From an uncultured Ilumatobacter sp. (GTDB lineage: Bacteria; Actinomycetota; Acidimicrobiia; Acidimicrobiales; Ilumatobacteraceae): DNA of 6,234 nt. The DNA lies in contig CALCXK010000107.1 in assembly GCA_937905835.1 (NCBI GenBank), forward strand, positions 1 to 6,234. The letters are read 5' to 3'. Within the stretch, counting starts at the first letter, position 1, and every line of letters begins with the position of its first letter. The notes under the pieces are model-generated. The model saw only the letters and a program-made list of their open reading frames with translations. It searched no databases and was not told the origin of the DNA. Position numbers and translations under genes: made by a program. Of the stretch, positions 4,346 through 6,234 are shown piece by piece.

Positions 4346-6234
4346 AACCCACCCTCACACTGCTTAGCGTTCTGTTGCTTGCGCCGCTGGCCGTGCTGCA
4401 CGCTGCCGACCCCGTGCCGCTCTGGGACAATCGCGTGCATCTGCTTAAGACGGCCGAATTGCCGGTGCTCAAGGACGTCCGTTTCTCCGTGATCAAGCCT
4501 TACGAATTCGATAAGGACGGCTACCGATTCCTGCACGGCGTGGGACTTTGTTTTCACAAGGGACGGCTCTACGCATCGTTTGGGCACAACCAAGGCGGCG
4601 AGAACACCGAGACGGAGGAAGCCCGGTTTTGCGTGAGCGACGATGAAGGCAAAACATGGAGCGACGTCCGCACGATCGACTCCGGAGACGGACCGGTCGG
4701 CGTGAGCCATGGCGCATTCCTGTCGCACAACGGGACGCTCTGGGATTTTCAGGGAGCCTACACCGGCACGATGAGCGGCGTTCATACGCGGGCTTATGTC
4801 CTTGATGAGGCCAGCGATCAATGGACGTCCAAAGGCACCGTCATCGAAGACGGTTTCTGGCCTATGCAGCAGCCTCAGCAGATGGACGACGGCAACTGGA
4901 TCATGGCCGGGCTCAAGGTCGGTGAAGGCAACCCAGCCATCGTTGCCATCAGTCATGCCGATGATTTCACCAGTTGGGATGTCGTACCAATTCCACAAAG
5001 CACGGGCCTCAACATGTGGGGCGAATCCACTGTCATCGTGAGCGGCAAACAGGTCACGAACATTTCTCGCTACGGGGACAAAGCGGAAGCACTCGTCGCT
5101 ATCAGCGAAGACTACGGTCGCACCTGGAGTGAGATGCGCCCCAGCAACCTGCCGATGACCACCAGCAAACCGATCGCTGGCACGTTGAGCAGCGGCCAGC
5201 GTTACCTCGTCTGCACCACGACCGCTGACAGCGGCAAGCGACGTTCGCCCTTGACGATCGCTGTCAGCCGACCGGGTGAGACCGTGTTCAGCAAAGTCTT
5301 CGTCATCCGCCACGCTGAATTCCCCGACGGTCCCGGCGAGTCACATCCGAACGCCGCGCTCTCTTATCCGTATGCGATCGAGCACGAAGGACGGCTCTAT
5401 GTCGGCTACTCGAACAGCGGCGACAAGTCTTCCCGCGTCGGCACCGGTCGCGAGCTTTGGAACAACAACAGCGCCGAACTCGCCGTCATCCCGATCGATC
5501 AATTGCGTACCGACGAAGGGGCGCATTCGCAAACGGAGCCAACAAACGCCACAGAAGCTGCCGCGATGAAGGCTCGCGAAGAAGCGGAATTGGACCAGAA
5601 GTATCAAGCCTGGGTGGCAAAGCTGACGCCCGCCCAGCAAGCATGGGAGAAAACATTGCAGGCGGAGCTGGGCAATTTCTATCTGCCGATTCACAAGCGC
5701 GAGAAGGTTGCCGGGAGGTCCAACGCCTGGGACTTCGTCGAAGACGATCCCGCATTGCCGCGAGTGCTCCTGATTGGCGATTCAGTTTCACGCGCCTACA
5801 CGCAAACGGTCCGAAAGCAACTTACGGGAATCGCCAACGTGCATCGTGCTCCGGCCAACTGCGGTCCAACGTCGACCGGGCTGAAGAAGATTGACGTATG
5901 GCTGGGCAACGGCAAGTGGGACGTGATCCACTTCAATTTCGGAATCCACGATCGTGCGACACCGCTGGCGGATTACGCAACTCGGCTTGAACAACTTGTC
6001 GAACGAATGCAACAGACGGGTGCGAAGCTGGTATGGGCCAGTACAACTCCGATTCCTGATGTCGCCGACAAGTACACCGCCGAATCGATTATCGATCGCA
6101 ACGCAGCTGCCGCTGAAGTGATGCAACGACACGCAGTCGCCATTGATGATCTCTTTACTGCAATCACGCCACGACTGGTCGAATTGCAAAACCCGAATGA
6201 TGTACACTTTACTGGGCCGGGAAATGAATTTCTT
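4342..6234 (+). CDS. Secreted sialidase-like beta-propeller (BNR/Asp-box) fused to SGNH/GDSL hydrolase, 3' end cut by window
   Basis: The frame is open for 631 codons to the window edge with no stop. Residues 1-22 are a signal peptide (cleavage near VLHA). Residues about 25-390 form a sialidase-type propeller: Asp-boxes at 99-106 (SDDEGKTW) and 255-262 (SEDYGRTW), a degenerate one near 204-212, and a BNR_2-like end with SYPYAIEHEGRLYVGY. I could not assign the sialidase Arg triad or nucleophile, so it may be a sialidase, another glycosidase or only a binding propeller. Residues about 390-470 are a charged helical linker ending in WDFVEDDP. The SGNH domain follows: LLIGDSVS with Ser481; NCGPT (Gly508) as block II; FGIHD (534-537) in place of the usual GxND; and NDVHF with His622 near the edge, so only a short C-terminus is probably missing. 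SGNH enzymes remove acyl groups such as acetate. The start is the first ATG after the sulfatase, with no clear Shine-Dalgarno site. The protein is probably periplasmic or secreted and co-transcribed with the sulfatases. Confidence 0.88.
   Translation, partial: MKPTLTLLSVLLLAPLAVLHAADPVPLWDNRVHLLKTAELPVLKDVRFSVIKPYEFDKDGYRFLHGVGLCFHKGRLYASFGHNQGGENTETEEARFCVSDDEGKTWSDVRTIDSGDGPVGVSHGAFLSHNGTLWDFQGAYTGTMSGVHTRAYVLDEASDQWTSKGTVIEDGFWPMQQPQQMDDGNWIMAGLKVGEGNPAIVAISHADDFTSWDVVPIPQSTGLNMWGESTVIVSGKQVTNISRYGDKAEALVAISEDYGRTWSEMRPSNLPMTTSKPIAGTLSSGQRYLVCTTTADSGKRRSPLTIAVSRPGETVFSKVFVIRHAEFPDGPGESHPNAALSYPYAIEHEGRLYVGYSNSGDKSSRVGTGRELWNNNSAELAVIPIDQLRTDEGAHSQTEPTNATEAAAMKAREEAELDQKYQAWVAKLTPAQQAWEKTLQAELGNFYLPIHKREKVAGRSNAWDFVEDDPALPRVLLIGDSVSRAYTQTVRKQLTGIANVHRAPANCGPTSTGLKKIDVWLGNGKWDVIHFNFGIHDRATPLADYATRLEQLVERMQQTGAKLVWASTTPIPDVADKYTAESIIDRNAAAAEVMQRHAVAIDDLFTAITPRLVELQNPNDVHFTGPGNEFL

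Noticed and set aside
3012..4496. Long minus-strand open frame (494 codons) opposite sulfatase 2 and the next gene start
   Set aside because: It is antisense to the catalytic region and to the signal peptide of the following gene, with no motif of its own; such long antisense frames are common in GC-rich coding DNA.
4219..5313. Minus-strand open frame (364 codons) opposite the propeller
   Set aside because: It is opposite conserved Asp-box repeats in the plus frame and spans two sense genes; it has no recognisable domain.
5788..6207. Minus-strand frame (139 codons) opposite the SGNH domain
   Set aside because: The plus frame there carries the Ser, Gly and His blocks of an SGNH hydrolase in the right order; the minus reading has no motif.

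Overview
The window carries a compact, same-strand (+) gene cluster from a moderately GC-rich bacterium. Two exported formylglycine-type sulfatases in tandem, a secreted sialidase-like/SGNH fusion and a PfpI-type protein of this flavour, with few Shine-Dalgarno sequences, point to the Planctomycetota-Verrucomicrobiota group. That placement is inference from gene style, since no phylogenetic marker is present.

Layout: bases 1-269 hold no confidently callable gene. They contain short protein-like stretches in several frames that may be the tail of a decayed upstream gene, followed by a good hairpin at 261-290. A DJ-1/PfpI-family protein (311-880) follows. It overlaps by 4 bp (ATGA) the first sulfatase (877-2694), which overlaps by 4 bp (ATGA) the second sulfatase (2691-4328). 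Thirteen bases later starts a large open frame (4342 to the window end) that runs off the edge. It encodes a signal peptide, a BNR/Asp-box beta-propeller of sialidase type, a charged linker, and an SGNH/GDSL-hydrolase domain whose last motif lies just before the window edge. The gap before it is bridged by a six-residue mini-ORF with ATGA overlaps at both ends.

How it may work: three of the four products carry signal peptides and should act outside the cytoplasm. The two sulfatases would strip sulfate esters, the SGNH domain an acyl ester, and the propeller might bind or cleave a glycan. Together they look like a small operon for desulfating and deacylating a decorated (perhaps marine or mucin-like) polysaccharide. 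The PfpI-like protein has no signal peptide, so its role in the cytoplasm is unexplained. No transporter, regulator or formylglycine-generating enzyme is in the window, so the substrate and the sulfatase maturation route cannot be read from it. No RNA gene, CRISPR array, insertion sequence or integrase was seen.
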